A stretch of 64,000 nt of DNA from NCBI RefSeq assembly GCF_013394385.1, contig NZ_AP022834.1:62001-126000 (forward strand), written 5' to 3'. The position numbers were made by a program, and so were the translations under genes. This DNA comes from Kocuria sp. TGY1127_2 (GTDB lineage Bacteria > Actinomycetota > Actinomycetes > Actinomycetales > Micrococcaceae). Position 1 is the stretch's first letter. Every line of letters begins with the position of its first letter. This document shows positions 43,550 through 52,839 of this stretch, in pieces. The notes beneath the pieces are model-generated. The model did no database searches. It worked only from the letters and a program-made list of their open reading frames with translations, and was not told where the DNA came from.

Positions 43550-45835
43550 CTAACGAAGCACGCGGATTCCTTCTGAGGCCGTCCATGTCACTTCGACCCC
43601 TTTGCTGAACTTCTGATGGACCTTGGCATCAGAACCGCGGAATTCATCCGTGGTGGGTACGCCCCAGCCGGATTCCCGGCCGTTCTGAGTCCAAGCATTC
43701 CCGATTGCACCGGACTCGATGACGGTATGCGCTCCCGAAGACGGGGTCCACATGTAGAGCTTCACCACGGCTCCGCGTTTGAAGGTCTGGTAGGCAAAAT
43801 TGTTCTGCGCCGACGTCACCTCGTCGCCGACCGGGAAGCCAGAACCTTGCTCCCGGCCATCGGCGATCCATTTCTGGCCGATGGCGTTGTTCTCCACGAT
43901 GGTGTTCGCTCCGGTTTGCGGCGTCCACATCATGAGGGTTGATCGTCCCGAGGCCGTCTTGAACCATTGGTATGCATAACCGTTGGCGCTGAATTCGTCC
44001 GAGCTCGGGAATCCGGCGCCCCGTTCGCGTCCGTTCGCGATCCATTTCTGGCCGATGGCGTTGTTCTCCACGATGGCGTTTGCTCCGGTTTGCGGCGTCC
44101 ACATCATGAGGGTTGATCGTCCCGAGGCCGTCTTGAACCATTGGTATGCATAACCGTTGCCACTGATTTCTTCCGAACTCGGGTACCCGTAGGCATTTTC
44201 ATATCCGGCTGCCTTGAACTTGGCACCGATTGCTCCCGAGAAATTCACGGAATGAGTACCAGTAAAGGGCGTCCAATAGATGGTGTAGTTCTTACTGAAC
44301 TCTTGGAAAACGCCGCCGTTGACAAGACCGCCACTTTCATTATTCCTAGGGGTGCCGAACTTGGAGGCTCCGCCCTGGGAATCGTAAAGATTCTTGATCC
44401 CGTTGACCACGACCGGTCCGTTGTCGACCGGGGCGACCGCAGCGACCGCTGCGCGAGCATCGATGCGGGAGTAACCGTTCACATTGGCGCCGGTGCTCAC
44501 CAGAATATTTCGGATCTGTTCAATGCTGATGTTCGGGTTCCGTTGCTTCATGAGCGCGATGACGCCCGCCACGTGAGGCGCCGCCATCGAGGTCCCGTTG
44601 AGCGGACCGTAGTTGGCCTGGGCCGGAGACTCGTACCCGGTGTTGTACGTCGAGTAGACGTCCGCTCCGGTCGTTCCGCCGGGGGCCAGGACGTCCAGCA
44701 TCGGGCCGTAATTCGAATATCCGGTCATGACATCGGAAGAGGCCGACGCGCCAACAACCATTGCACCGAGACAATTGGCAGGGGTCACGTCGTTGGCATT
44801 GACGCCAGCATTACCGGCGGCAACGACTACAGGTACATTTCGGGAATATGCGCCGTCGATCGCCGACTTGATGGTTGCCGAGCACTGGTCGTTCCAGGCG
44901 GCAGAGAAATTGACGACCGTTGAAGGCCGCGGATTCACCGGGGCCCCGGCTACCTGACCGCCTGAAGCCCAGGTTATTGCGTCGGCAAAGTCCGATACGT
45001 ACCCGGACGCCCCGATGCCGAAGGCGCGGACGGGTTCGATGGCAGCATCCGGGGCGACCCCGGCGACACCAATTCCGTTATTGGTCGACGCCGCCGCTAT
45101 GCCCGCAACATGCGTTCCGTGCCAATTCTCCGAAGGGTTGAGCACCCCGGGGTCGGTCGGGTCGGAATCGCGCCCGGGGGTGCCATCTCTGTCGTAGTCG
45201 GGGGAGACGAAGTCGTGCCCGCCGGTGACCTTGGAGTTGAGATCCGGATGGTTTGTGATTCCGGTGTCGACGACGCCGATGGTCTGCCCGGCGCCCGTGG
45301 CGTATTGCCAGGCCCCAGACGCGTTGATGGTTCGCATGTTCCACTGTCTGCTCGAGTACAGGGAATCATTGGGCGTGGTCGGGTAAGCCGCCGTCGCGTT
45401 CTTGACGATTTTGTCCGCCTCCGCATATTCCACGGAGGGATCGGCCTCGAGCTGCTTCACGACCTCAGCCTGTTCGGCGTTATCCAGTTTTTCCGATGTC
45501 TGAACGACATCCGAATCGTTGGTCGTGGACTTCAGGACCTTGGACTCGTCGGAGGGGGCGGCGGCGTCGGCTTTCTGAAGAACCTGAGATTTAGTCTCTG
45601 CAGGGGTGCTCTCCTTGAATTTCACCACCAGGCGGTCGGTCGCGGGTTCGACGGAGGACGGTGTTTCCGGGGCTTGCCCCGTGGCCTCGGCGAGTGAAGA
45701 GTCACCGAACACCTTGTTCTGCGACTGCTGCTGGCCGGTCGGCCCGCTCGGAGGAGCGGCAACGGCCGGGGGCGTCGCCGATATAACGGTCCCTGCCACG
45801 AGACAGATTCCGATGAGGGTACGAGATATACGCAT
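43550..45835 (-). CDS. secreted S8 subtilisin-like protease with LGFP repeats
   Basis: About 761 residues: signal peptide (1-27), inhibitor-I9-like propeptide to about residue 150, then an S8 catalytic domain with Asp190 (VVDTGITNHPDL), His239 (WHGTHVAG), Asn342 (AAGNAG) and Ser416 (GTSMAAPHVAG). From about residue 480 there are five LGFP repeats, which are thought to attach proteins to the actinobacterial cell wall. Two of them are almost identical. AAGG lies 6 bases before the ATG at 45835. A cell-wall-bound or secreted protease acting on external protein is the likely role. Confidence 0.92.
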   Translation of the reverse strand: MRISRTLIGICLVAGTVISATPPAVAAPPSGPTGQQQSQNKVFGDSSLAEATGQAPETPSSVEPATDRLVVKFKESTPAETKSQVLQKADAAAPSDESKVLKSTTNDSDVVQTSEKLDNAEQAEVVKQLEADPSVEYAEADKIVKNATAAYPTTPNDSLYSSRQWNMRTINASGAWQYATGAGQTIGVVDTGITNHPDLNSKVTGGHDFVSPDYDRDGTPGRDSDPTDPGVLNPSENWHGTHVAGIAAASTNNGIGVAGVAPDAAIEPVRAFGIGASGYVSDFADAITWASGGQVAGAPVNPRPSTVVNFSAAWNDQCSATIKSAIDGAYSRNVPVVVAAGNAGVNANDVTPANCLGAMVVGASASSDVMTGYSNYGPMLDVLAPGGTTGADVYSTYNTGYESPAQANYGPLNGTSMAAPHVAGVIALMKQRNPNISIEQIRNILVSTGANVNGYSRIDARAAVAAVAPVDNGPVVVNGIKNLYDSQGGASKFGTPRNNESGGLVNGGVFQEFSKNYTIYWTPFTGTHSVNFSGAIGAKFKAAGYENAYGYPSSEEISGNGYAYQWFKTASGRSTLMMWTPQTGANAIVENNAIGQKWIANGRERGAGFPSSDEFSANGYAYQWFKTASGRSTLMMWTPQTGANTIVENNAIGQKWIADGREQGSGFPVGDEVTSAQNNFAYQTFKRGAVVKLYMWTPSSGAHTVIESGAIGNAWTQNGRESGWGVPTTDEFRGSDAKVHQKFSKGVEVTWTASEGIRVLR
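43866..44210 (-). repeat. tandem 174-bp repeat inside the protease gene
   Basis: The DNA coding for LGFP units in the middle of the tail is repeated head to tail with a period of 174 bp (58 codons). For example GGTTGATCGTCCCGAGGCCG occurs at both 43937 and 44111. The two units differ at only a few codons, indicating recent duplication or gene conversion. Confidence 0.8.
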
Positions 45836-46081
45836 GGGTAACCTTAACTAAAGGTGCGAGAAAGCGAGCGGTGATTGGAGCCTGGATGACGCTGCTCACC
45901 TTGAAAACGTGAACATTGTCTCTCGCGAAATCCTCTTCTAGGTCGCCCTATTTGTCAAGAATATTTCGAATGAACTATTCCATACATGTGATGTTTCGCG
46001 GTGAAACCGGTGGGAGGTCGGCGCCGTATCCTGGATTCGTGCGACGACGAGGATGTTTTCCCTCGGAATTCGGGGCCGGTT

Positions 46082-47101
46082 CTAGATTCCGTACATCCGC
46101 CGGACGTACATTCCGTACAGGCGGCGATAAATCGTCGGCGAGGCTTTCAGAAGTACACCGGCCATACCGAATACGGGCTTGATCCGCAGCGCGGTAATAA
46201 TTTGGTTCCACGAAATTCTGCGTCGGCACTGGGATATGATTTCTCGGCCGCGCTCATTGTCGAGACCGATGGCCTGCTGAGCATTATTCAGATAGGTCAA
46301 GATGCACGAGATCTTGAACGCCCGTAGGCCTTCGGACGTATCGAGCAGGGATCCAGCTTCCTGGCTCATATGGTCCAGGAGTCGATCACTTTCTTCGACC
46401 GAAACGACCTTCCCCCACGTCGCGGAGTTTGCGTCCACGGTGTATTCGTACAACGAGGGATCGATCACGGCGACTCGCTTGGACCCCGCATAGGCCCCCA
46501 AGCAGAAGACTGCGTCCTCAGCCCGGTGAATGTCCATCGGGAATCGAATCTCACCAATGGATTCCACGGAGATCAGTTTGTCCCAAACATAAGGGGTGAG
46601 GTTGTCCTTCAAGAGCTCGAGACCCGCCTCTTTCCCGGATCGGCCCCCCGGGGCGCCAATGGAGCGGTCACGATGCGAGCCGTCCGTGCTCACTAGCGTG
46701 TGGCTACACACGACCAAGTCGGCTTCCTCGGAGGCCGCAAAAGAATGCATCGTCGAGAGAAAATTGGGTCGATACCTGTCATCCGAATCGATGAAAGAGA
46801 CCCAACGCCCTTTCGCTTCGTCCAGGGCTTGATTGCGTACCCCGGACACCCCGACATTGGTTGTGTTGTCGAAGACCCGCACTCGCTCGTCCGGGTGGTT
46901 CCGCAAGAACTCATGGATAACGCGGGACGAGTCGTCGGGCGAAGCGTCGATCATGACCAGCAACTCGAAATCCGGATCAGTCTGTTCCAAGACGGATCGG
47001 ATCGACGAGACAACACGTTCTGCCGTGTTGTAGACCGGCATGATGATTGATGTTCGGGGGCCCTGGCTAAGAGTCACAATCTTCTTTCGTTGTGGAAGCA
47101 A
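46082..47101 (-). CDS. family 2 glycosyltransferase
   Basis: About 339 residues. The GT-A domain begins with TSIIMPVYNTAERVVSSIRS, followed by FIDSDDRYRPNF (the DxD metal site) and DKLISVESIGEI. It is likely to add sugars to a cell-surface polymer such as teichoic acid, a capsule or a glycolipid. The start is uncertain: TTG 47101 begins the open frame but lacks a binding site, and GTG codons a few residues later are possible. Confidence 0.82.
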   Translation of the reverse strand: MLPQRKKIVTLSQGPRTSIIMPVYNTAERVVSSIRSVLEQTDPDFELLVMIDASPDDSSRVIHEFLRNHPDERVRVFDNTTNVGVSGVRNQALDEAKGRWVSFIDSDDRYRPNFLSTMHSFAASEEADLVVCSHTLVSTDGSHRDRSIGAPGGRSGKEAGLELLKDNLTPYVWDKLISVESIGEIRFPMDIHRAEDAVFCLGAYAGSKRVAVIDPSLYEYTVDANSATWGKVVSVEESDRLLDHMSQEAGSLLDTSEGLRAFKISCILTYLNNAQQAIGLDNERGREIISQCRRRISWNQIITALRIKPVFGMAGVLLKASPTIYRRLYGMYVRRMYGI

Positions 47102-47174
47102 TACATATCCGAAGTTGCCATCATATTGAATGTTTCCCAGTGGCGCCCGGGTGGATTGCCGCCTTGATAAGCAT

Positions 47175-48050
47175 TCACTGAATCGCAGACACCGTTGAGC
47201 TCTCGCCCCAGAGATCCGTCGCGAGCCGGGCGATGTGCATCGTCAGGTACGTGTGTTCGTCTTCCGACATGTCCTGGTGCAAATGCATTTGCAGGAGCAG
47301 TACGACCTTGTACGCGCAATCATAGGCGCGGGGGTAGCTGGCCCGGACCGCGTCGTGAATAGCCGGGAAGGCCGGGTCCTGGCTCGTCGGGTTCTTGCCG
47401 TGCTCGGCACGAACGAAGAGATACCGGAGATGGGTCACGAATCGCGCCACGGACATATTGGATTGGTTGATCTCCTGCCCGTAGGCCGAGGAAATGACGT
47501 CGAAGATCTGCGAGAAGACCTCGGTCATTTTGAAGGTCTTGACGAGGTCCTCGGTGGCAAATTGCGAGTTGACGAGGTGCAGTGCGAGAGGCGTCGCCTC
47601 GTCTTCGGGTAGATCGGCGTCAAAACGTTCATTGATCAGTGATATTGCCCGACGGCCGAAGGCGACTTCCTTGGGATACAGCTGTCCGACCTCGATGCTG
47701 AGGGGGTATTCGATACGGAGCTTCTCCTGGGCGCGGATCAATGCGTAATTGATGTGATCCGCAAGGGGAACAATGAAGGAATGCGAAATGCTGGCGCCCA
47801 ATTCGTCACGGGCTATGGCCTCCAACTCTGTCGCGAGGGCCAAAACCTCCGCCGGTATCTCGGACAACATGGCCGTGAGCTGCTCTTCGCCCTGGCTTTC
47901 CGGTACGAAGGTCTGTTCCACCTTGTCGGGATCGAGCTGTTGGCCCTTCTTCTTGCCGAAGGCGAGCCCCCGGCCGATCATGACCATTTGCTCACCGGAA
48001 TCACCGGATGCGAGTACCACATTGTTATTGAAGATACGGAGGATGCGCAT
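47175..48050 (-). CDS. BglG/LicT family transcriptional antiterminator
   Basis: About 291 residues. The N-terminal RNA-binding domain starts MRILRIFNNNVVLASGDSGE and has VMIGRGLAFGKKKG, the CAT-domain consensus. Two PRD domains follow, each with phosphorylatable histidines (for example DHINYALIRAQEKL and LALHLVNSQ). Such proteins bind RAT hairpins and prevent termination when activated by the PTS. No PTS gene or RAT sequence is seen in this window, so its target lies elsewhere. ATG 48050 is preferred over an upstream start because it begins the conserved domain. Confidence 0.88.
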   Translation of the reverse strand: MRILRIFNNNVVLASGDSGEQMVMIGRGLAFGKKKGQQLDPDKVEQTFVPESQGEEQLTAMLSEIPAEVLALATELEAIARDELGASISHSFIVPLADHINYALIRAQEKLRIEYPLSIEVGQLYPKEVAFGRRAISLINERFDADLPEDEATPLALHLVNSQFATEDLVKTFKMTEVFSQIFDVISSAYGQEINQSNMSVARFVTHLRYLFVRAEHGKNPTSQDPAFPAIHDAVRASYPRAYDCAYKVVLLLQMHLHQDMSEDEHTYLTMHIARLATDLWGESSTVSAIQ

Positions 48051-48138
48051 GTCTGCTTGTCCTTCCTCCCGGCAACGTGGTTGAGGGTGAGGTAGCCCCG
48101 CCAACTCTTAGGAACATCTTACGGCGGGTCCAGATGAT

Positions 48139-48726
48139 CTAGAGCTCGAGTATCGGGAAGCCGATCAAGGCCACCAAGACCGTAATGAGCAGTGCAAACC
48201 CGATCACGATCAGGCCGGTCAACACGATTTTATTGCCCAGGCTTCCGGGATATTTGGGACGCTCGGGCTGCGTCTTGGGGTTCGGACTTGGCGTCTTGGG
48301 AGCGGTTTTGCGGGGCTCGGCCCCGGCGTGTTCGGATTCTTCGGCAGCCGTGGCCGCGGCGCTCGGAGACGTACCAGGGCCTTTGGGGCCTGAGGGCCGA
48401 CTCTGCGACGGCCGCTGACTGGACCCTCTTCCCGGAGAGGCAGGTCTTCCCTTGGCCGGACGAGTACCGACGTCCGACGAAGGGGATCCCGTTGAGGGGC
48501 CGGGGCTATGCGGACTCTTATTGGTCGTCGTGTCGCCAGCGTTGGCCTGCTCCTTGGCCGTCTGGGACGGGCGGCCCTGGCGAGACTGCTGGGGCTTGTC
48601 TTCGCCGTCGGAACCGGGGCTCGCGGAGCTCCGAGGACCAGGCGAGGTCGGACGCTGCTGATTCGTCTGATCTGCCGTGGTCGCGGACTTCTTCTTTTTC
48701 TTGTTCGGCTCGCGGAAATTGGCCAT
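48139..48726 (-). CDS. hypothetical Ser/Pro-rich membrane protein
   Basis: About 195 residues. A Lys-rich start (NKKKKKS) leads into about 130 residues of low complexity rich in Ser, Pro, Gly, Thr and Arg, then one C-terminal membrane helix (GLIVIGFALLITVLVALIGF). It looks like a single-span protein with a disordered cytoplasmic part. GGAAGGAG lies 4 bases before the ATG at 48726. No family is recognised, and low-complexity coding bias weakens the reading-frame evidence. Confidence 0.5.
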   Translation of the reverse strand: MANFREPNKKKKKSATTADQTNQQRPTSPGPRSSASPGSDGEDKPQQSRQGRPSQTAKEQANAGDTTTNKSPHSPGPSTGSPSSDVGTRPAKGRPASPGRGSSQRPSQSRPSGPKGPGTSPSAAATAAEESEHAGAEPRKTAPKTPSPNPKTQPERPKYPGSLGNKIVLTGLIVIGFALLITVLVALIGFPILEL

Positions 48727-49013
48727 GGCTCTCCTTCCAGAAGTGTGCTCCACACTACACATTCGAACCACCCTGAAGACACTTTTTCCCTGCCATGGCG
48801 CGCCTAGTCAGGAGGAAGTTTGGTTGTCCTGAGCAAGATGTACGGGGCGCCGAAAGCCATCAGAACAGGACGGAATGGTACCGCCCGGCCTGAAACATGG
48901 TGGATACCGAATGTTTACCCGGCTGTAGCCACGAGCGATCTTGAGTCGTCCAGAGTTGTTCTCAGGCCGTTTTGACAGGCGGTCAATGCGATAAGAACGA
49001 AAGAGGAAAACAC

Positions 49014-49103
49014 ATGCTGTCCCACACCGTAGAATTCCTGCTCGACTCCGTTTCCGGTATCACGGGCCCGATCCTCGATCTTTTGACTGCGCTGGGTCTC
49101 TAG
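49014..49103 (+). CDS. 29-residue amphipathic peptide
   Basis: ATG 49014 has a very good AGAGGA 6 bases upstream. The peptide begins MLSHTVEFLLDSV and ends GITGPILDLLTALGL, so hydrophobic residues alternate with a few acidic ones as in a membrane-seeking helix. Its size and pattern recall small delta-haemolysin or PSM-like peptides, but there is no clear homology. A TTGACA lies 37 bases before the start, though no matching -10 box is spaced correctly. It is followed by a large RNA hairpin and a terminator. Confidence 0.45.
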   Translation: MLSHTVEFLLDSVSGITGPILDLLTALGL

Positions 49104-49161
49104 TCCCGTGGCCGAATGTGAGAGCTTGGTGATCTATTCTTGATCATTTCTCACGGCGACG

Positions 49162-49245
49162 ACCACGGGTTTTGCGGGTGACGGTGCACTCATATGTCGG
49201 ATATCTTTCCGACGTGATGTCCTCCGCGCCCGCAAGGCCCGTGGT
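49162..49245 (+). ncRNA. long structured RNA element downstream of the small peptide
   Basis: ACCACGGG-TTTT-GCGGG (49162-49178) can pair continuously with CCCGC-AAGG-CCCGTGGT (49229-49245), giving a 17-bp stem including two G-U pairs. An inner hairpin GTCGG/CCGAC sits at 49196-49213. The region is non-coding on the plus strand and may be a regulatory RNA or 3' stabiliser of the peptide transcript. Confidence 0.4.
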
Positions 49246-49267
49246 TGGGTGCGTTAATCCGAGAGGG

Positions 49268-49297
49268 ATGGCCTATTGCCGGCCATTTTACTGTTTC
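49268..49297 (+). terminator. Rho-independent terminator of the small-peptide transcript
   Basis: ATGGCC-TATTGCC-GGCCAT followed by TTTTACTGTTTC, a 6-bp stem with a T-rich tail on the plus strand. Confidence 0.6.
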
Positions 49298-49869
49298 TAT
49301 TTCTCGTAGATAACGCTGGCCGTTATGCCGTCGTCCATGGCCGATACCGCGGAAACATGGCCTTGTTTCTTTGCATCCAACTTCGCCTCAGCGACGACCC
49401 TGCCTGTGTCATCCGTGATCCGCAGGTTCTGTCCCGGGGCAAGCTCCGAAGACTCCGCTTTGTAGGCCCGTTCCGCACCGCCGACCTTTGCTCGGTCCGT
49501 GAATGATCCGTCATCGTTGGTGATCGGAGTCGCGTCCGATTCGGGATACGGGAGTGAAACCAAGTCTTCAATCTCGTCGTGATCATTGTCCGTAATGTTG
49601 TTGAGAATGAGGGTTTCCTTGGACGCTCCTTCGGCGGGTTTCATTTTCACGTATACCGTCGATTTCAGGTTCATGGCCTGGTACATGACGTACGGTCTGC
49701 CATGAACGTCTATTTCCTCTGCTCTGTTCTGATGCGTCAAGGTTGAAATTGCAGTTCTTGCTGATTCCTCTCGAGCGTGCCTAGCTTCTTTGTCCCAGAA
49801 AAGAGCTGCCGTCGCCAACGCAACAACAATTACGGAAAACAGCACGGTCGGAATGACTAATTTTTTCAT
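49297..49869 (-). CDS. hypothetical membrane-anchored exported protein
   Basis: About 190 residues. ATG 49869 starts a typical signal anchor (MKKLVIPTVLFSVIVVALAT), followed by a mostly polar extracytoplasmic domain rich in Asp, Glu, Ala and Thr without Cys. No family is recognised. The binding site is weak. It stands alone, with an AT-richer composition than its neighbours, and lies back to back with the small-peptide transcript's terminator. Confidence 0.6.
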   Translation of the reverse strand: MKKLVIPTVLFSVIVVALATAALFWDKEARHAREESARTAISTLTHQNRAEEIDVHGRPYVMYQAMNLKSTVYVKMKPAEGASKETLILNNITDNDHDEIEDLVSLPYPESDATPITNDDGSFTDRAKVGGAERAYKAESSELAPGQNLRITDDTGRVVAEAKLDAKKQGHVSAVSAMDDGITASVIYEK

Positions 49870-50239
49870 GGAGCTCTCTGTCTCGATTCCCGGTGGTTTG
49901 AAGTTCGAGCAAAATTTTGTCACGGGACGAGAATCGGAACGATAGAACTGAGTGTATTTCTCGGTAGAGCCTCCTTTACCGTGAACGGTGTAGATGCAGA
50001 TGGGGAAACGGTGTTACTCACCCCGCCCGATGCTCGGCGGTAGGCGTTGACGGGTCTGCCCTTTGCCTGCTTCTTCATTCCGGTGACAAAGGCAGTGGAG
50101 CTCGAGGAAGCGGGCACGGTGACGAACCACGACGTCAGAAGACCCGCGATCCCAGACTGTAGCTTCTGTGGACCTTTCGTGACCCTTGGATCTGCCGTAT
50201 AGGAGCGAGGAGCTGTCGGTGATATGTCCCGGGGGGGGG
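49870..50239. other. 370-base region without a recognised gene
   Basis: A long open frame on the minus strand overlaps the hutC end but has no coding character or family match. The only clear element is a run of nine G at 50231-50239, directly beside the hutC stop codon. Confidence 0.4.
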
Positions 50240-50989
50240 CTAGGGTTGTCCGAATTCGCCTTCCAGGCGTCCGCGGGACCCGGGCTGGATGAGTCGGGCA
50301 AGGCTCACTAGGCCGTTCTGCGACCACGTATGTCGTCGTACGAGCAGGCATGGTTCGGTCGTTTGAATGCCCAGCAGACGACACTCCTCGTCGGTTGCCA
50401 GAATTGCCTCCACGACGTGTTTTCCGCGGGTCAGCGGGGCGACGCGGGTCAGGTAGTCGTTGGGTGTCGTCGTCGTGAAATCTTGGCCCAGATAATCAGG
50501 CGCTTCGCTGGGTGCGACGTAACGGTCTTCGAGTTGGAAGGGGACGTCGTTGTCATAATGAACCACCAGTGAATGGAAGATTCGACCGGTCAGGCTTTCT
50601 GCGGTGAGCCAGCGAGCGTCTTCTTCCACTGTCTCCTCGCGTGCGAAGAGCACCTTTGTCCGATGCGAATGGCCGCGTTCATGGATTTCGTCGGCGATGT
50701 TGCGGATTTCGACCAGGGATGTGGGCATCTTGAAGTCGGCGATGAAAGTTCCGACTCCGCGAACGCGTTTCAACACCCCTTCCGTGGCGAGTTCGCGGTA
50801 GGCGCGATTGATGGTCATGCGGGAGAGGCCGAGACCCTCGACGAGCTCGTTTTCGGAGGGGATCTGCTCGCCTGCTGTCCACTCGCCCGATTCGATTCCT
50901 GACAGGATGGCCCGCATGATTCGCCGGTAGGCGGGGCCACTATGGACGGCTTGAGTGAGGTACGACCTCGTGAGCTGTTGCGTGTCCAC
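50240..50989 (-). CDS. hutC: histidine utilization repressor, GntR/HutC family
   Basis: About 249 residues. The GntR winged helix shows GEWTAGEQIPSENELVEGLG and LSRMTINRAYRELATEGVLK; the UTRA effector domain follows with IADEIHERGHSHRTKVL and PFQLEDRYVAP. HutC binds urocanate and releases hut operators. The gene is divergent from hutUIGH across 167 bases that contain a HutC-like palindrome in the hut promoter. Confidence 0.9.
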   Translation of the reverse strand: MDTQQLTRSYLTQAVHSGPAYRRIMRAILSGIESGEWTAGEQIPSENELVEGLGLSRMTINRAYRELATEGVLKRVRGVGTFIADFKMPTSLVEIRNIADEIHERGHSHRTKVLFAREETVEEDARWLTAESLTGRIFHSLVVHYDNDVPFQLEDRYVAPSEAPDYLGQDFTTTTPNDYLTRVAPLTRGKHVVEAILATDEECRLLGIQTTEPCLLVRRHTWSQNGLVSLARLIQPGSRGRLEGEFGQP

Positions 50990-51005
50990 AGATCTCCTCG
51001 ACTGT

Positions 51006-51034
51006 TTGACATCAGGTTGTATATACAGGATTAT
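51006..51034 (+). promoter_or_regulatory. hut operon promoter with embedded HutC operator
   Basis: TTGACA (51006-51011) and GATTAT (51029-51034) are 17 bases apart. The perfect palindrome TGTATATACA (51018-51027) fills the spacer and matches the TGTATA/ACA-type half-sites known for HutC proteins. Bound repressor would block RNA polymerase directly. Confidence 0.65.
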
Positions 51035-51156
51035 ACGACGTATCGGACTTTGTGATCCACATTGCTTTTATAAGGCTTGCGAGAACACTTCGATCACTGG
51101 CATTCGGGGCGCACGGGCCCGGAATGCTCCATCCTAGCCATGAAGGAGAGAACGAA

Positions 51157-52839
51157 ATGCACGAGGTTTCTTCACCGGAGCATCAGCCGCGTCCGGTTTC
51201 CGCACCACGAGGAACCGAGCTCAACACCTTAGGTTGGCAGCAGGAGGGTGCTCTGCGCATGCTCATGAACAACCTTGACCCCGAGGTCGCCGAGCACCCG
51301 GATGCACTCGTGGTGTACGGAGGGACGGGACAAGCCGCCCGGAACTGGGAATCCTTCGATGCCATCGTTCGCACTTTGAAGACCTTGAAGTCGGACGAGA
51401 CGATGTTGGTCCAGTCAGGCAAGCCGGTCGGGGTTTTCCGGACCAACGAGTGGGCGCCCCGCGTCCTGATCGCCAACTCCAACCTCGTGGGCGACTGGGC
51501 TAATTGGGAGGATTTCCGCAAACTCGAGGCAGAAGGACTCATGATGTACGGCCAGATGACGGCCGGATCGTGGATCTACATCGGCACACAGGGCATCCTC
51601 CAGGGAACCTTCGAGACCTTCGGTGCCGTGGCCCGCAAGCGCTACGACGGAACCCTGGCCGGAACCATCACCTTGACCGCTGGGTTGGGCGGAATGGGCG
51701 GCGCGCAGCCATTGGCCGTGACCATGAACGAAGGTGTGGCAATCTGCGTAGATTGCGATGTCACCCGCATCGATCGACGCATCGAGCACAGGTACTTGGA
51801 CGTCAAAGCCGACAACCTGGAACACGCTCTGGAATTGGCGGTCGAGGCCCGAGACGCCAAGAAACCCCTGTCGATCGGTCTTGAGGGCAACGCGGCCGAG
51901 ATCTTCCCCGAGATGCTCCGGCGTGACGCCCCCATCGACATCGTGACCGATCAGACCTCCGCCCACGATCCCCTGGCGTATCTGCCCGTGGAGGTGCCCT
52001 TCGCAGAAATGAAACAGGAAGCTCAGCGCGATCCCCAGCTGTTCACCAAGAAGTCCCGCGAATCCATGGCCGCCCAGGTCCAGGCAATGGTCGAGTTCAA
52101 GGACCGCGGAGCCGAGGTATTCGACTACGGAAACTCTATCCGAGACGAGGCCCGCAAGGCCGGCTACGATCGCGCTTTCGAATTCCCCGGCTTCGTTCCG
52201 GCCTACATCCGTCCGCTTTTCGAAGAAGGGCTGGGGCCGTTCCGTTGGGCGGCTCTTTCGGGAGACCCTAAGGACATCGAAGCCACGGACCGTGCATTGC
52301 TTGAGCTGTTCCCTGACAATGATCATCTTCGTCGCTGGATCACCATGGCCGAGGAGAAAGTATCGTACGAGGGCCTCCCGGCCCGCATCTGTTGGCTCGG
52401 GTACGGAGAACGCCACCGTGCCGGGTTGAAATTCAACGAGATGGTGGCCAACGGTGAGCTGTCAGCACCCATCGCCATCGGACGCGACCACCTCGACTCC
52501 GGTTCCGTGGCTTCTCCTTACCGTGAGACGGAGTCCATGAAAGACGGTTCGGATGCGGTCGCCGACTGGCCACTGCTGAACGCCCTGGTCAATACCTCAT
52601 CCGGTGCTTCGTGGGTTTCTATTCATCACGGTGGTGGTGTTGGTATGGGGCGATCCATACACGCGGGCCAGGTCTGCATCGCGGACGGCAGCGACATGGC
52701 GGCACAGAAGCTTGAGCGCGTCCTGACCAACGATCCCGGGATGGGCGTCATCCGTCACGTGGATGCCGGTTACGACCACGCGGCCGACGTCGCCCGGGAA
52801 CGCGGCGTACGGGTGCCGATGACGGAAGGTGATGCATGA
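51157..52839 (+). CDS. hutU: urocanate hydratase
   Basis: About 560 residues, the usual length of urocanase. The nucleotide-binding and active-site regions are clear: [38 protein letters not shown] and [20 protein letters not shown]. The enzyme uses tightly bound NAD+ to hydrate urocanate to imidazolonepropionate, the second step of histidine breakdown. AAGGAG lies 8 bases before ATG 51157. It is the first gene of hutUIGH and overlaps hutI by ATGA. Confidence 0.96.
   Translation: MHEVSSPEHQPRPVSAPRGTELNTLGWQQEGALRMLMNNLDPEVAEHPDALVVYGGTGQAARNWESFDAIVRTLKTLKSDETMLVQSGKPVGVFRTNEWAPRVLIANSNLVGDWANWEDFRKLEAEGLMMYGQMTAGSWIYIGTQGILQGTFETFGAVARKRYDGTLAGTITLTAGLGGMGGAQPLAVTMNEGVAICVDCDVTRIDRRIEHRYLDVKADNLEHALELAVEARDAKKPLSIGLEGNAAEIFPEMLRRDAPIDIVTDQTSAHDPLAYLPVEVPFAEMKQEAQRDPQLFTKKSRESMAAQVQAMVEFKDRGAEVFDYGNSIRDEARKAGYDRAFEFPGFVPAYIRPLFEEGLGPFRWAALSGDPKDIEATDRALLELFPDNDHLRRWITMAEEKVSYEGLPARICWLGYGERHRAGLKFNEMVANGELSAPIAIGRDHLDSGSVASPYRETESMKDGSDAVADWPLLNALVNTSSGASWVSIHHGGGVGMGRSIHAGQVCIADGSDMAAQKLERVLTNDPGMGVIRHVDAGYDHAADVARERGVRVPMTEGDA

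Noticed and set aside
45920-45960. Vegetative promoter of the subtilase gene (minus-strand TTGACA near 45951-45956)
   Set aside because: The -10 position 17 bases away reads GAGGAT, a poor match, so I do not list it as a feature.
49920-50384. 154-codon minus-strand frame overlapping the end of hutC
   Set aside because: It overlaps clear hutC coding in another frame and has no family match or hydrophobic pattern.
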